This document shows positions 43,821 through 54,300 of a stretch of DNA of 64,000 nt, one piece after another (position 1 is the first letter of the stretch; each line of letters starts with the position of its first letter). The notes below the pieces were generated by a model, which saw only the letters and a list, made by a program, of their open reading frames with translations, did no database searches and was not told the DNA's origin. The translations under genes were made by a program, and so were the position numbers. The DNA is from Mariprofundus ferrooxydans PV-1 (GTDB lineage Bacteria > Pseudomonadota > Zetaproteobacteria > Mariprofundales > Mariprofundaceae): contig NZ_DS022294.1 in the NCBI RefSeq assembly GCF_000153765.1, forward strand, positions 682,836-746,835, given 5' to 3'.

Positions 43821-45541
43821 AACACATCTCCGAGCGTCAGGTAGAACTGGAAACGCTTGTCCTGCGGCCGTCTGTTCAGCGGTATCGCCAGATCAAGACG
43901 CAAGGGGCCTGCCGGAGTGCGCATAATCACACCGAAACCTGCCGAGAACACAGTCGGCGCAGCCTTGCCAATGGCCTGCCACACTTTCGCCGCATCAGCG
44001 AACAGCAGCGGCGAAAACAGCTCTGCTTCAGGCATCAGCACCAGATCCACGCCGCCGTATGTTTTCATCAGCCCGCCGGTAGCCAAGCCGTCAGCGCCGA
44101 TGGGACCCAGCGAGTCGAGCGAATAACCCCTTGCACTGGCGGCGCCGCCGGCAAACTGGCGATATGTTTTGGGAACTACGCCCTGCAAATTGAGCGTGCG
44201 CCCGTAACCTGCGCGAGGGGAGAACAGCAACCAGTTCACTGGCCGGAAAAAGTAGCGAGCAGACGCATCAAACACAGCCCAGAGTCCAGCACTGTTGACC
44301 CGCAGCGGCAGACCTGCGCCAAGGTTCATACGCCATCCCTTTAGCGGCACCAGTCCGCCCTGCTCATGTGAGAAGCGCACATCCATGCGGGGGCCGAGCG
44401 TGAGCAGGTGAGCTCCCGCTTCGCGCACATTTTCAGCCTGCAGTGTCAGGCGCAGGTAGTCCTTGCGCCTGAAATTCCATTGCCAGAAGGGGCCGCCACT
44501 AACGGAGTCGTAGAGCCGTCCGTCCGTACTCTTGCGCAAATAGTCTACATCGATGCCGACCTGCTGATCATACTCCGGCCACGTGGGCACTCTCAGCGTA
44601 GCGCCCGCACCGGAGGTTGTACGTGACGTCTGGGCGCGCAGCGCATATTCAAGCTTGCCCTGTAACAGGCTGCGATCCACCCAGTTGGCCCCCAGCCCCA
44701 GACCTGCATCGGTTGAATAACCGACATCACCACTGAGTTTTCGCCAGCCTGCCTCACTGACTGTGATGCGCAGCGGCACCCGGTTACCGACGGCCTGCTG
44801 CATCTGCGGCACAACCATTGCGTGCTGATAACGGGAGTCTTCGGAGAGATGCTGCATCGCATCCTGCAGGCGCTGTTGGGTAACGATTTGGCCCGCTTGC
44901 AACTGGCTGATTCTAGTAGCCAGATCGGCCGAGTACTGCGCTGCACCGTCAACATGGATCGTTGAAATATAAAACAGCGGTCCCGGCACTATATGCCAGG
45001 TGATATCCACTTCCCGGGTCTTTTTGTCCGGAATGACAACAGCCTTGTCGAATGCGGCCTTCAGATAGCCTGCATCGCGCCATGCCCAGCGCAACGCCGA
45101 TTTGGCCTGCTCATAAGCGTCACTGCGAAATGCATCGCCGGAATGCGGTAGTGCCGCCACATGAGTGCTGAGCGCGGGTGACACTTCGACGTGGCGAATC
45201 CGCCACAGGGCACCGGCATCAACGCGCCAGCGCGCTTCACCTGCTTCCAGCACAGGCGTAACCTTCGCATCCAGATATCCCTCACTGCGTAACCACTGCC
45301 GGATCAGCGCAGCATCCTGTCCCGCCATATATCGCACCACACCGGTGCCGACGGACGGTTTCAGCCGCAGCGTGTCCATCTGCCTGAACAGGGATTCGGG
45401 TACGGCAACGGGGGAATTGACGATACGGCTGGCATCATCAGCCAGTGCAGGCAGGCAAAACAGCAGTGCCCCCGCCAGCAACAACAGACGCAGCAGCACA
45501 CCGGCATTCAGCGGCTTGCCCACATGACTACATATATGCAT
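43817..45541 (-). CDS. tamA: TamA, outer-membrane Omp85-family protein
   Basis: 574 residues with a signal peptide (LLLLAGALLFCLPALA), POTRA domains (about 85-265: VEVSPALSTHVAALPHSGDAFRSDAYEQAKSALRWAWRDAGYLKAAFD) and a C-terminal 16-strand barrel. The Omp85 signature is present: QFAGGAASARGYSLDSLGP (the RGY motif on the sixth barrel loop), and the last strand ends RFQFYLTLGDVF. Works with TamB, encoded next with overlap. Confidence 0.92.
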   Translation of the reverse strand: MHICSHVGKPLNAGVLLRLLLLAGALLFCLPALADDASRIVNSPVAVPESLFRQMDTLRLKPSVGTGVVRYMAGQDAALIRQWLRSEGYLDAKVTPVLEAGEARWRVDAGALWRIRHVEVSPALSTHVAALPHSGDAFRSDAYEQAKSALRWAWRDAGYLKAAFDKAVVIPDKKTREVDITWHIVPGPLFYISTIHVDGAAQYSADLATRISQLQAGQIVTQQRLQDAMQHLSEDSRYQHAMVVPQMQQAVGNRVPLRITVSEAGWRKLSGDVGYSTDAGLGLGANWVDRSLLQGKLEYALRAQTSRTTSGAGATLRVPTWPEYDQQVGIDVDYLRKSTDGRLYDSVSGGPFWQWNFRRKDYLRLTLQAENVREAGAHLLTLGPRMDVRFSHEQGGLVPLKGWRMNLGAGLPLRVNSAGLWAVFDASARYFFRPVNWLLFSPRAGYGRTLNLQGVVPKTYRQFAGGAASARGYSLDSLGPIGADGLATGGLMKTYGGVDLVLMPEAELFSPLLFADAAKVWQAIGKAAPTVFSAGFGVIMRTPAGPLRLDLAIPLNRRPQDKRFQFYLTLGDVF

Positions 45542-45656
45542 GACAGGGCATCATCGGGCAATGCGCCATGGAATACAACGATGAAACAGTTGACGGCAAT
45601 CGCCGACTGCAGCTAACAAGCGGCCGGCACAAAACGGGTGCACCGGCCGGCGGATC

Positions 45657-47045
45657 TTACTGCTGCAATGCCGCCATGCCCGCTTGCAGGCGTTTTACTG
45701 TTTCAGCCTTGCCGAGCAGGTCGAGGGTCAGATCAATCGGCGGAGAGACAGGCCCGCCCGAGATCAGGATACGGATCGGCTGGGCCAGCTTGCCCATATT
45801 CACGCCTTCGGCTTCACAAATCGACTGAATCAGCGCATGCACCGCCTCACCCGAATAGTCATTCATCGCCTCAACAGCTGTAACAAAGGCGTTCAGCAAT
45901 GGCCATGTTGTATCTTTGAAATTCTTTTTGACGGCCTTTTCATCATAAACGGCCGGAGCGACATAGAAAAACCTGGCCCCTTCCGCCAGATCCAGCAGGT
46001 TTTTCGAGCGCTCCTGCAGTGAGCCGATGACAGCCGTCAGGTCGGGGCCGGCCGAAACATCGAGCGCCAGGAAGCGGGCAACTTCATCAACCAGTGAGGC
46101 AGGCGAGGCAGTATGCAGATAGTGGCCGTTGAGCCAGTCCAGCTTGTGCTGGTCAAAACGGGCGGCAGCCTTGCCCACCTGCGCCAGATCGAACAGTTCA
46201 ATCAGCTGCTCACGGGAGAAGACCTCTTCATCACCATGCGACCAGCTCAGCCGGGCCAGATAATTATTCACCGCATCGGGCAGATAACCCTGCTCGCGAT
46301 ATTCGGTAAGCGCGACCGAGCCGTGACGCTTGGACATCTTGGCTCCGTCGGGTCCGTGGATCAACGGAATATGGGCAAACTGCGGCATCGGCAGGCCGAG
46401 CGCCTGATAGAGCTGAATCTGCCGCGGTGTATTATTCAGATGATCGGAACCGCGTACCACATGCGTAATACCCATGGCCGAATCATCTGCGACCACAGCC
46501 AGGTTATAGGTCGGTGTGCCATCGGTGCGCAGCAGGATCAGATCATCCAACTCGGCATTGGGAAACACCACCGGCCCGAGCACCAGGTCATTAACGATGG
46601 TGTCGCCTTCATCGGGCGAACGGAAACGAACGACAAAAGGAGCATTCTCGGGCCTGTCGGAACGATGACGACAGCGACCGTCATACATCGGCTTTTTGCC
46701 TGCGGCACGCTGGGCTTCACGCATATCATCCAGCTCTTCGCGCGAGCAATAGCAGCGGTAGGCATGGCCCTCCTTGATCAACTGCTCCACAGCCAGTACG
46801 TGCTCGGCCTGACGCTCCGCCTGAAACACCGGCTCCTGATCCCAGTCCAGCCCCAGCCACGTCAAACCATCGAGAATCACCTGAGTCGCTTCATCGGTAG
46901 AACGCTCGCGATCGGTATCTTCAATGCGCAGTACAAACTCACCGCCGTGATGGCGGGCAAACAGCCATGAGAACAGCGCGGTTCTGGCGCCGCCGATATG
47001 CAGCATGCCGGTCGGTGAAGGGGCAAAACGGGTACGAACAGTCAT
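45657..47045 (-). CDS. gltX: Glutamyl-tRNA synthetase
   Basis: 462 residues, class I synthetase. HIGH motif in PSPTGMLHIGGARTALFSWLF; KMSKR in KMSKRHGSVALTEYREQGYLPDA; the short zinc-like region CYCSREELDDMREAQ is present and has Cys. Anticodon-binding domain from about 310. The C-terminal part is typical of the short form. A second tRNA-Glu/Gln enzyme may exist elsewhere because some proteobacteria carry two. Confidence 0.96.
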   Translation of the reverse strand: MTVRTRFAPSPTGMLHIGGARTALFSWLFARHHGGEFVLRIEDTDRERSTDEATQVILDGLTWLGLDWDQEPVFQAERQAEHVLAVEQLIKEGHAYRCYCSREELDDMREAQRAAGKKPMYDGRCRHRSDRPENAPFVVRFRSPDEGDTIVNDLVLGPVVFPNAELDDLILLRTDGTPTYNLAVVADDSAMGITHVVRGSDHLNNTPRQIQLYQALGLPMPQFAHIPLIHGPDGAKMSKRHGSVALTEYREQGYLPDAVNNYLARLSWSHGDEEVFSREQLIELFDLAQVGKAAARFDQHKLDWLNGHYLHTASPASLVDEVARFLALDVSAGPDLTAVIGSLQERSKNLLDLAEGARFFYVAPAVYDEKAVKKNFKDTTWPLLNAFVTAVEAMNDYSGEAVHALIQSICEAEGVNMGKLAQPIRILISGGPVSPPIDLTLDLLGKAETVKRLQAGMAALQQ

Positions 47046-47172
47046 GGAAATCTCCTCGAAAATAAAACCGCGCCGCAGCCTAACCGGAAGAGGTGAAAAG
47101 ATGTAGCTGTACCTGCCATGCGAAGCATACAGACAGAGCTATCTTAAGCTTGTGGACTGATCTCCTGCGATC

Positions 47173-47505
47173 TCAGGGAGTCTTCGGAGCGGGTGCAGCA
47201 ACAACAGTTTTATCAGCATGTGGAGGCACGGCGTTTAACACCTCACTGCCACTGATGAGGGAGAACTGTCGATGGTGCACCTCTTCAGTCACCGAAGGCG
47301 TCATCAGCCACAGGCATGTGGAGAGCACCAGAAAGATCACCCCGCCAATCCATTTATCGAAATAGAGAAAATACAACAGGGTAAGCAACATGCTCAAACC
47401 GGTCATAACTGTCAGAGCAACATCCACATAGGGAAGCCAGCCTACAGGCAGGCTATAGACAAGCGTATGGAGCATCCCGCCCAGCGCATTAAGGATGGGA
47501 ATCAT
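47173..47505 (-). CDS. Small membrane protein downstream of ilvE, unknown function
   Basis: 110 residues with three hydrophobic segments (about 2-22, 27-46, 52-70), then a polar tail (TEEVHHRQFSLISGSEVLNAVPPHADKT) ending in an Ala/Pro-rich stretch. I do not recognise the family. Its start overlaps the ilvE stop by 4 bases, so it is co-translated with it. Confidence 0.55.
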   Translation of the reverse strand: MIPILNALGGMLHTLVYSLPVGWLPYVDVALTVMTGLSMLLTLLYFLYFDKWIGGVIFLVLSTCLWLMTPSVTEEVHHRQFSLISGSEVLNAVPPHADKTVVAAPAPKTP

Positions 47506-48422
47506 ACGAAATCCAGCCAGTCCCGGTGCTCGTCACTACGACCATGGACGACATCAAAATATTTCTTCTGCAGCACTGCGGTGATCGGGCCGCGCGAACC
47601 GCAACCGATGGTACGTCCGTCCAGTTCCCTGATCGGAGTGACCTCGGCAGCCGTACCAGTAAAAAATGCCTCATCGGCCACATAGACCTCATCACGGGTG
47701 ATACGCTTCTCAACCACCTGATATCCCTCTTCTTCTGCCAGCTGCATCACTGTCGAGCGCGTGATACCATCGAGTGCACTGGTTAATTCCGGCGTATAGA
47801 TCACACCATCGTAAACCATAAAGAAGTTCTCGCCGCTGCCTTCGGTAACAAAGCCGTCCACATCCAGAAACAGCGCCTCGTCATAACCGTCGCGCAGCGC
47901 ATCGGAAAGTGCCAGCATCGAATTGATGTACTGACCATTGGCCTTGGCCTTACACATGCCAATATTAACATGGTGACGGGTAAACGAAGAGGTGCGAATA
48001 CGAATACCCCGCTCCAGTGCATCCGCGCCCAGGTAGGCGCCCCAACTCCACGCTGCCACAATGACGTGCGATTTCAGGTTATCGGCGCGCAGACCCATGC
48101 CTTCGGAGCCGTAAAACACCATCGGGCGCAAATAGGCCGAGTCCAGTCCGTTTTCACGTACCGAGGCGAGCTGAGCTGCATTCAGCTCTTCTTTGGAAAA
48201 AGGCATATCCATATTCATGATTTTGGCCGAGCGGAACAGGCGATCCGTATGCGCCTGCAAACGGAAAATAGCAGTACCGTTATCGGTCTGATAGGCCCGC
48301 ACACCTTCAAACACACCCATGCCATAATGCAGGGTATGCGTCAGCACATGCACCTTGGCCTCACGCCAGTCTACCATTTCCCCATCGAACCAAATCAAGC
48401 CATCACGATCTGCAAAATTCAT
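47502..48422 (-). CDS. ilvE: Branched-chain amino acid aminotransferase
   Basis: 306 residues from the ATG at 48422 (GGGAGCAG four bases upstream; the typical family start NFADRDGLIWFDGEMVDWREA follows). PLP enzyme of fold type IV; Lys in SMLALSDALRDGYDEALFLDVDGFVTEGSGENFF region, with the cofactor-binding E in GENFF and L-T-S-A-L-D-G-I-T-R motif intact. Transfers amino groups to and from Val, Leu and Ile. Divergent from mlaF, with 108 bases between starts. Confidence 0.94.
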   Translation of the reverse strand: MNFADRDGLIWFDGEMVDWREAKVHVLTHTLHYGMGVFEGVRAYQTDNGTAIFRLQAHTDRLFRSAKIMNMDMPFSKEELNAAQLASVRENGLDSAYLRPMVFYGSEGMGLRADNLKSHVIVAAWSWGAYLGADALERGIRIRTSSFTRHHVNIGMCKAKANGQYINSMLALSDALRDGYDEALFLDVDGFVTEGSGENFFMVYDGVIYTPELTSALDGITRSTVMQLAEEEGYQVVEKRITRDEVYVADEAFFTGTAAEVTPIRELDGRTIGCGSRGPITAVLQKKYFDVVHGRSDEHRDWLDFV

Positions 48423-48514
48423 CTGTCTGCTCCCGAAAAAAAGTGCCCCAAAGGTAACGCCTGACAACCCGTTGCGCCATCCTTGGGCGCGCGCGCGTGC
48501 ATTGGCAATCTGGC

Positions 48515-48530
48515 GTGCTAGTCTGCGGAC
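48515..48530 (+). promoter_or_regulatory. Extended -10-like element directly before mlaF
   Basis: GTGCTAGTCTGCGG puts a TAGTCT hexamer at 48519-48524; transcription would start about at the ATG (48531), so the mRNA may be leaderless. There is no Shine-Dalgarno. The same 14-mer lies before fdxA. Confidence 0.3.
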
Positions 48531-49340
48531 ATGATTCGTGGAGAAAAACTTAGCAAACGCTACGGCGATGTCACCGCACTCAGTCCGACTGATATTGAGA
48601 TCAGCACGGGAAAAATAACGGCTATTATGGGCGGATCGGGTTCAGGAAAAACAACCCTGCTGCGCCTTTTGGCCGGACTCGAAGCGCCGACCACAGGTCA
48701 TATCTGGTACGGCGATGAAGATCTGTGCGGCATGCCTGTGAAGCGTCTGTACGAACTGCGTGAAAGCATGGGCATGCTGTTTCAGTATTCCGCCCTGCTC
48801 AACTCGCTCAATGTCTATGATAATGTCGCCTTCCCGCTACATGAGCATACCGAGCTGGATGAATCGGTCATCGGCACCATGGTTTCCATGAAACTGGAGC
48901 AGGTCGGTTTACGTGGCTTTGAAGATTTGATGCCGTCAGAACTCTCCGGCGGCATGGCCAAACGCGTGGCTTTTGCCCGTGCCATGGCGATGGACCCAAG
49001 AGTGGTGTTTTTTGATGAGCCTACATCGGGACTGGACCCGATTTCGGCAGGCGTGATCAGCAACCTGATTAGCGAGACCTCGCGCAAGAACCGCATGACC
49101 TCGATTGTCGTAACCCACGACGTCGACGCCGGGCTGGGTATTGCCGACCACGTTATTCTGCTCTGGCAGGGTTGCATTATCGCCGAAGGAGCACCTGAAT
49201 CGATCAGAAACAGCGACGATGAGCGCGTCCAGCAGTTCCTGAATGGACGCCCGGACGGACCTATTCCATTTTCACGCAGCACGACATCCTATATTGATGA
49301 CCTGACCCATAAACCGGGTACGGTACGGTTTGCATCATGA
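48531..49340 (+). CDS. mlaF: MlaF, ATPase of the phospholipid ABC transporter
   Basis: 269 residues. Walker A GGSGSGKTT, signature LSGGMAKRVAFARAMAMDP, Walker B VVFFDEPTSGLDP, switch His VTHDVDAGL. The Mla system (here MlaFEDC) moves phospholipids between the outer and inner membranes to keep outer-membrane asymmetry. The stop overlaps the mlaE start by 4 bases. No MlaB STAS gene is seen in the operon. Confidence 0.93.
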   Translation: MIRGEKLSKRYGDVTALSPTDIEISTGKITAIMGGSGSGKTTLLRLLAGLEAPTTGHIWYGDEDLCGMPVKRLYELRESMGMLFQYSALLNSLNVYDNVAFPLHEHTELDESVIGTMVSMKLEQVGLRGFEDLMPSELSGGMAKRVAFARAMAMDPRVVFFDEPTSGLDPISAGVISNLISETSRKNRMTSIVVTHDVDAGLGIADHVILLWQGCIIAEGAPESIRNSDDERVQQFLNGRPDGPIPFSRSTTSYIDDLTHKPGTVRFAS

Positions 49341-50137
49341 GTAATTTATTTGTCAAACAGTCGGCTACGGCCACATTCTTCGGCAGGCTGGGCCGACATG
49401 CTCTGCGCGGAATCGAGCAGATCGGTGACGCCACCATGCTCGGCCTCGGTGCACTCTCGTTGTTCTTCGTCAGGCCGTGGCAGGGCAAACATTTTGTATT
49501 GCAACTCTCGGCACTGGGCGTCGGCTCACTGATTATCATCATCATTACCGGCGCCTTCACCGGCATGGTACTGGCCCTGCAGGGCTATTACACGCTGGCC
49601 AAATTCGGTTCGGAATCACTGCTCGGCGCAGGTGTGGGCATGTCGATCATTCGCGAATTAGGCCCTGTGCTCGGTGCATTCATGGTGATCGGCCGGGCTG
49701 GCTCCAGCATTACCGCTGAAATAGGCATCATGCGCGTGACCGAGCAGACCGATGCACTGGAAATGATGGCAATCAATCCGAAGCAGCGCATCCTGCTGCC
49801 GCGCATTGTAGCCACAACCATCGCTGTACCGCTGCTGGTCTCCATCTTTGATGTGATCGGCATCGGCTCCGGCTACATTGTCGGCGTAGAGCTGTTGGGC
49901 GTAAACCCGGGCGCTTACATGGCCGAGCTGGTCTCAACAGTCACCATGCACGACATTTACGGCGGCTGGGTCAAGGCTGTGGTATTCGGCTTCATGATCG
50001 GCATGATCTGCACCTACATGGGCTATCGCTCCGAACCCACTACCGAAGGCGTGGCACGGGCCACCACTCAGGCTGTAGTTGTGTCATCCGTGACCGTCCT
50101 GATTTTAGATTATATCCTCACCTCGTTTTACCTGTAA
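49337..50137 (+). CDS. mlaE: MlaE, permease of the phospholipid ABC transporter
   Basis: 266 residues, about five to six membrane segments. MlaE signatures: LGPVLGAFMVIGRAGSSITAEIG, MRVTEQTDALEMMAINP, LLPRIVATTIAVPLLVSIFDVIG. N-terminal coupling region begins FVRPWQGKHF. Followed after 12 bases by mlaD. Confidence 0.93.
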   Translation: MSNLFVKQSATATFFGRLGRHALRGIEQIGDATMLGLGALSLFFVRPWQGKHFVLQLSALGVGSLIIIIITGAFTGMVLALQGYYTLAKFGSESLLGAGVGMSIIRELGPVLGAFMVIGRAGSSITAEIGIMRVTEQTDALEMMAINPKQRILLPRIVATTIAVPLLVSIFDVIGIGSGYIVGVELLGVNPGAYMAELVSTVTMHDIYGGWVKAVVFGFMIGMICTYMGYRSEPTTEGVARATTQAVVVSSVTVLILDYILTSFYL

Positions 50138-50149
50138 GGAGTTCATAAC

Positions 50150-50602
50150 ATGCAACCATATAGACGTGTCGAAATGAGTGTCGGCGTATTCGTGTTTCTG
50201 GGTATTCTGGCCATCGGCTGGATGGCCCTGAAACTCGGACAGGTTGGCGGCCTGGGTGAATCCGGCTACACACTGGTCGCGAATTTCGATGATGTGGGCG
50301 GCATGCGCAAAGGCGGCGATATCATGATGGCCGGCGTTATTATTGGTCGCATAGACGCCGTGCACCTGGTCAAGAACGACCATGCCCAAATGGTTTTGCG
50401 CATCAACAATGGCGTAAAAATCACTGAGGATGCATACGCCTCCGTACGCACCAAGGGCATCATCGGCGACCGCTACCTGCGCATCACGCAGGGGCCGTCG
50501 GAAACCTATCTTAAGCCCGGCAGCGAAATCGAGGAGACCGAATCGGCGATCAATATTGAAGACCTGATCAGCAAATACATTTTCAGCGGCAAGGGCAAGT
50601 AA
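50150..50602 (+). CDS. mlaD: MlaD, MCE-domain substrate-binding component
   Basis: 150 residues. One N-terminal membrane segment (VGVFVFLGILAIGWMALKLG), then a single MCE domain (YTLVANFDDVGGMRKGGDIMMAGVIIGRIDAV, VRTKGIIGDRYLRITQG). MlaD forms a hexameric ring that shuttles phospholipid to MlaE. AAGGAG lies ten bases before the ATG. Slightly short but complete. Confidence 0.93.
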   Translation: MQPYRRVEMSVGVFVFLGILAIGWMALKLGQVGGLGESGYTLVANFDDVGGMRKGGDIMMAGVIIGRIDAVHLVKNDHAQMVLRINNGVKITEDAYASVRTKGIIGDRYLRITQGPSETYLKPGSEIEETESAINIEDLISKYIFSGKGK

Positions 50603-50731
50603 CAAACCCACACCCGACTGACTGCAGGATGACATTTTGCGCCGGGCACGCGAAAAATACGATATTCACGCATAAGCATGACTGTTAGCCTGCATATGCC
50701 CGATATCAACACGTTATACAGGAGTATACAT

Positions 50732-51361
50732 ATGAAACGTATTCAATTTGCAATTGTAAGCTGTCTGGCACTTGTCTTCGCTTCCCCCCTTTGGGCGGCC
50801 AGCGAAGGCACTGCTGGCGAAGAAGGTCCCCGGGCGGTGATTGAAAGCACGGTTAACGATATTGTCCATATTCTCGAAGCGCGCAAGGATACCAGCAAGA
50901 TGTCCGCTGCTGATCGCGAAGCGATCCGCCATGCGATACAGGGGCGTTTCGACTACACCGCCATGGCCAGTCGCAGCCTGGGTAAGCCGTGGAGAAAAAT
51001 CGATAGCGACGAGCGCGCACATTTCACAGAGCTGTTTCGCGAACTGCTTGAGCGCTCCTATGGCAATCGCCTGAGCGGCTACAAAGGGCAGAAAATTGTT
51101 TTTGCAAATGCTGAGGAGAAAGGTGACAAGGCGCGGGTCAAATCAACCGTCATTGACGGAACGCGGGAAACGCCGGTGGAATACCGCCTGCACCAGACCC
51201 CTACCGGCTGGCAGGTTTATGATATCCGCATTGAGGGTACCAGCATGGTGCGTACCTTCTATCAGGACTTCCAGTCCACACTGGATAACGGTAACTATCA
51301 AACCCTCGTCAAAACCCTGCAGGACAAAATCGCCGACCTTAAAGGTAAGGAGCAAAGCTGA
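50732..51361 (+). CDS. mlaC: MlaC, periplasmic phospholipid-carrier protein
   Basis: 209 residues from the ATG at 50732 (AGGAG seven bases upstream, signal peptide FAIVSCLALVFASPLWA follows at once). The MlaC/Ttg2D domain is RKDTSKMSAADREAIRHAIQGRFDYTAMASRSLG, HFTELFRELLERSYGNRLSGY and VYDIRIEGTSMVRTFYQDFQSTL. Ferries phospholipids between the outer-membrane and the MlaFED complex. Confidence 0.92.
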   Translation: MKRIQFAIVSCLALVFASPLWAASEGTAGEEGPRAVIESTVNDIVHILEARKDTSKMSAADREAIRHAIQGRFDYTAMASRSLGKPWRKIDSDERAHFTELFRELLERSYGNRLSGYKGQKIVFANAEEKGDKARVKSTVIDGTRETPVEYRLHQTPTGWQVYDIRIEGTSMVRTFYQDFQSTLDNGNYQTLVKTLQDKIADLKGKEQS

Positions 51362-54300
51362 CCGAAGCCGGGAAACCGGTTGTGCCCGGCACTATTCTGA
51401 AGCGCGCGCTGGCATCATGCCGGCGCGTGTTCCTTTTGCTGTCGCTGGCGGCTACCCTGTTTGTCGCATGGGTCTACTGGCAGGCGCCCGGGCTGGACAA
51501 TATTCGCCCGAGTATAGAGAACTATCTGCAGCAGGACCTGAACCTCAAAGAGCTGCAACTGGGCAAACTGTCCTGGTATTGGGCAGGTTTTCTCTGGATT
51601 CAGGCCGATCAGCTGAACTTCACCAGCCGGGACGGCCATCTGGCATTTCACGACGGCCATGTTGCCGTCAGGATTCCATTGCAAGACCTATTGGCTGGCA
51701 ATATCACACCTGACCGGATACGCCTGAGCGGCGGCCGTCTTGATACGAGAGTCGACCTCTCCGAGGTATCGGCTCCTGCAGGAAAACTACTACTGGATCA
51801 TGTCGAGGTAACCTGGCGATACGGTGAATGGCAGGGCAAGATTGAAAATATGTCGCTAACACTCGACGGTAAGGACCGCAGCCTGAAAGCCACATCTCCT
51901 ACACTGAATATGACAGGCAGCCTCGATGCGGACGGACTGCTGAATACGCTGAATCTGCAATGCAAAGATATCCGCTGGCTGCCGGAGAGTGTGCGGAAAG
52001 ATATACAGGGTTCACCGTCAGCCACTCTTCATACAAAGCGCAGTGACCCGCAAACCTGGCAGGTCGATTTTGAACTCAGCTCCAAAGATCCCGTCACCAT
52101 TACTCCGGAAACCACCCCAATCAAGGTTGCCCTGAACAGGCTGAAAGCAGGACTCAAAATTACAGCCATCAATAGTGCCAAGGGACTGCAAGCTCAACGC
52201 ATTGACATCAACCGACTGGTCTGGTCACTGGGAGAAAACAACATCACTGCAAGCGGACGCTGGCTGCAGGGGCAGCTCAGCATGCAGGCGGAATCCCCTC
52301 AAATCCAGATGCCAGTAGTTTGGAGCTGGCTGGAAGGGGCTGGTGATGAACAGTGGAGCCACTGGTTAGGCCTGATGCACGCAGGCCATGCCAGTGAGGC
52401 GATGGGCGAACTCGAGCTGGCATGGGCCAACCCGTTGCAGCAACTGCCGTCTGAGAAGGATTTGCAGGCCATGCGTTACCATCTGCGGGCAACCATTGAC
52501 GATGCAGATATAGCTCTGGGGGTCAGTAACGACTACCTGCAACACACCCGTGGACAGGTCGATCTTAACCAGGAGGGCATGCTGGCGAAGATTACAACCG
52601 AACTGCCCGGAGGCCTCGGTACTTCAAGCGCTAAACTGCGTATTCTCTGGAATACACTCGATCTGCATATCTCTGGAGAGGCAGAAGCCGATATGGCCGG
52701 CTTACTGCACTGGCTTGAACCGGACGTCGCGACTGACTGGCAGTGGAACGAAGCACGCACGAAGGGCACGTTCAAGCTACTGTGGAACCCCAACGACGCA
52801 GAACCAAAACAGGCATCTGCCGAATTGCATCCGCTGGGCACATGGCATATTTCGATGGCAGGTCAGGACCTGGACCTGCTTGCAGGTGACATCCGCTGGG
52901 ATAAGGCCACAGGATTGACACTGGAGCAAATGAAAATTCAGGCCGACCACCTGAATGCATCGCTGTCGCTTACAGCAGCACCTGGCAGCCCATCGGCAGC
53001 CGGGAGTAAGCAGCAGTGGCAGCTGCAGTCACTGGATGCGCATATTCAGGGTCAACTCTCATCTCTGGCGAGCCGTTATCAGATACCGATTTCGGATGTC
53101 GATGGCAGCATCAGTTCAACCCTGCACTACGATGGTCACTGGTCGGGCATACTGGATATGCAGCAGGCCGGCTGGAAACACCTGCTGGGTTCGCAAAAAA
53201 ACATCGGTGAGCCATTCGCGCTGCATTATCGCGGCGAGCTGAAAACAGTGGATGGCATTCCCACCGTCGAGTTAAGTAACCTGAAGAGCCAGGGCAATGT
53301 GTTCAAACTCTATGGTGGCTCCCTGAGCATCAACCGCAACAGAATCAAGGCGCAGCTGCAGGATATCCACACGCCTTCATTCAGCGGCTCGCTGACGATT
53401 AATGTCCCCTTTGATAACAAAGCGTGGCAGGCAGATGTGAAGGCCAGCTACCTCAACCGCAACGCGCTCCCGGAATCACTCAATGGCACTGAGCAACTGA
53501 CAGACAAACCCTGGGTGCTGCACGCCAACATTGACCGTTTCGACTGGGATGCGGCCAGCATGTCCGGCGTCAGGGTAAATCTGGCATCCAAAAGCGGCAG
53601 TATCGGCGAATTTGAAGCCGCGCAGATTCATACATCACAACTGAACATCATGGATGTCGCCGCCCGTTTTACGCTGCCCGGTCAGGGGCGGGTGGAGCTG
53701 CGCAAATTAGCCGCCAGCGTCGAAAGACAGCATCTGCTGATGTCTGCCACCCTGGAGCCGGAAAAGAGCGGCGGCATGCGCTGGAGCGGCTTTGCCGAGC
53801 TGGAAGGAGACTTCGGTCATCTGGTCAAGATCGGCCACCTCTCTGAACGCTTTCTGGGAGGGCGCGGGCACCTGCTCTTTTCCGGCCAGGGCCTGATACT
53901 GCGCGATATGCCATGGTGGAAGGGGTTGGACGGTCGACTGCGTATGCGCGTGGATAACGGGCGGATACTGGAAGGAGGCTCCCTGACGACGCTACTGGCG
54001 GCAATCAACCTGAGCAAGCTGCCAGCGCTGCTCTTCGGCAAGCGCGATGATTTAACCGGCCCCGGCATCAAATATGACCGTCTCCAGATGGAGGCCATCA
54101 TACAGAACCAGGATATTCACATCCGTAATGTCGCCATGCGCTCGACTGCCTTTGACCTCATCGGTCACGGCAAGCTGGATATTGATCAGGACACCATTGA
54201 CCTTTACCTGATCGCGCGCCCCTTGCAAAATCTGGATGCGCTGCTGGCTCATGTGCCGCTGTTACGCGATATCATCGGTGGTGCATCGCACAGCCTGATG

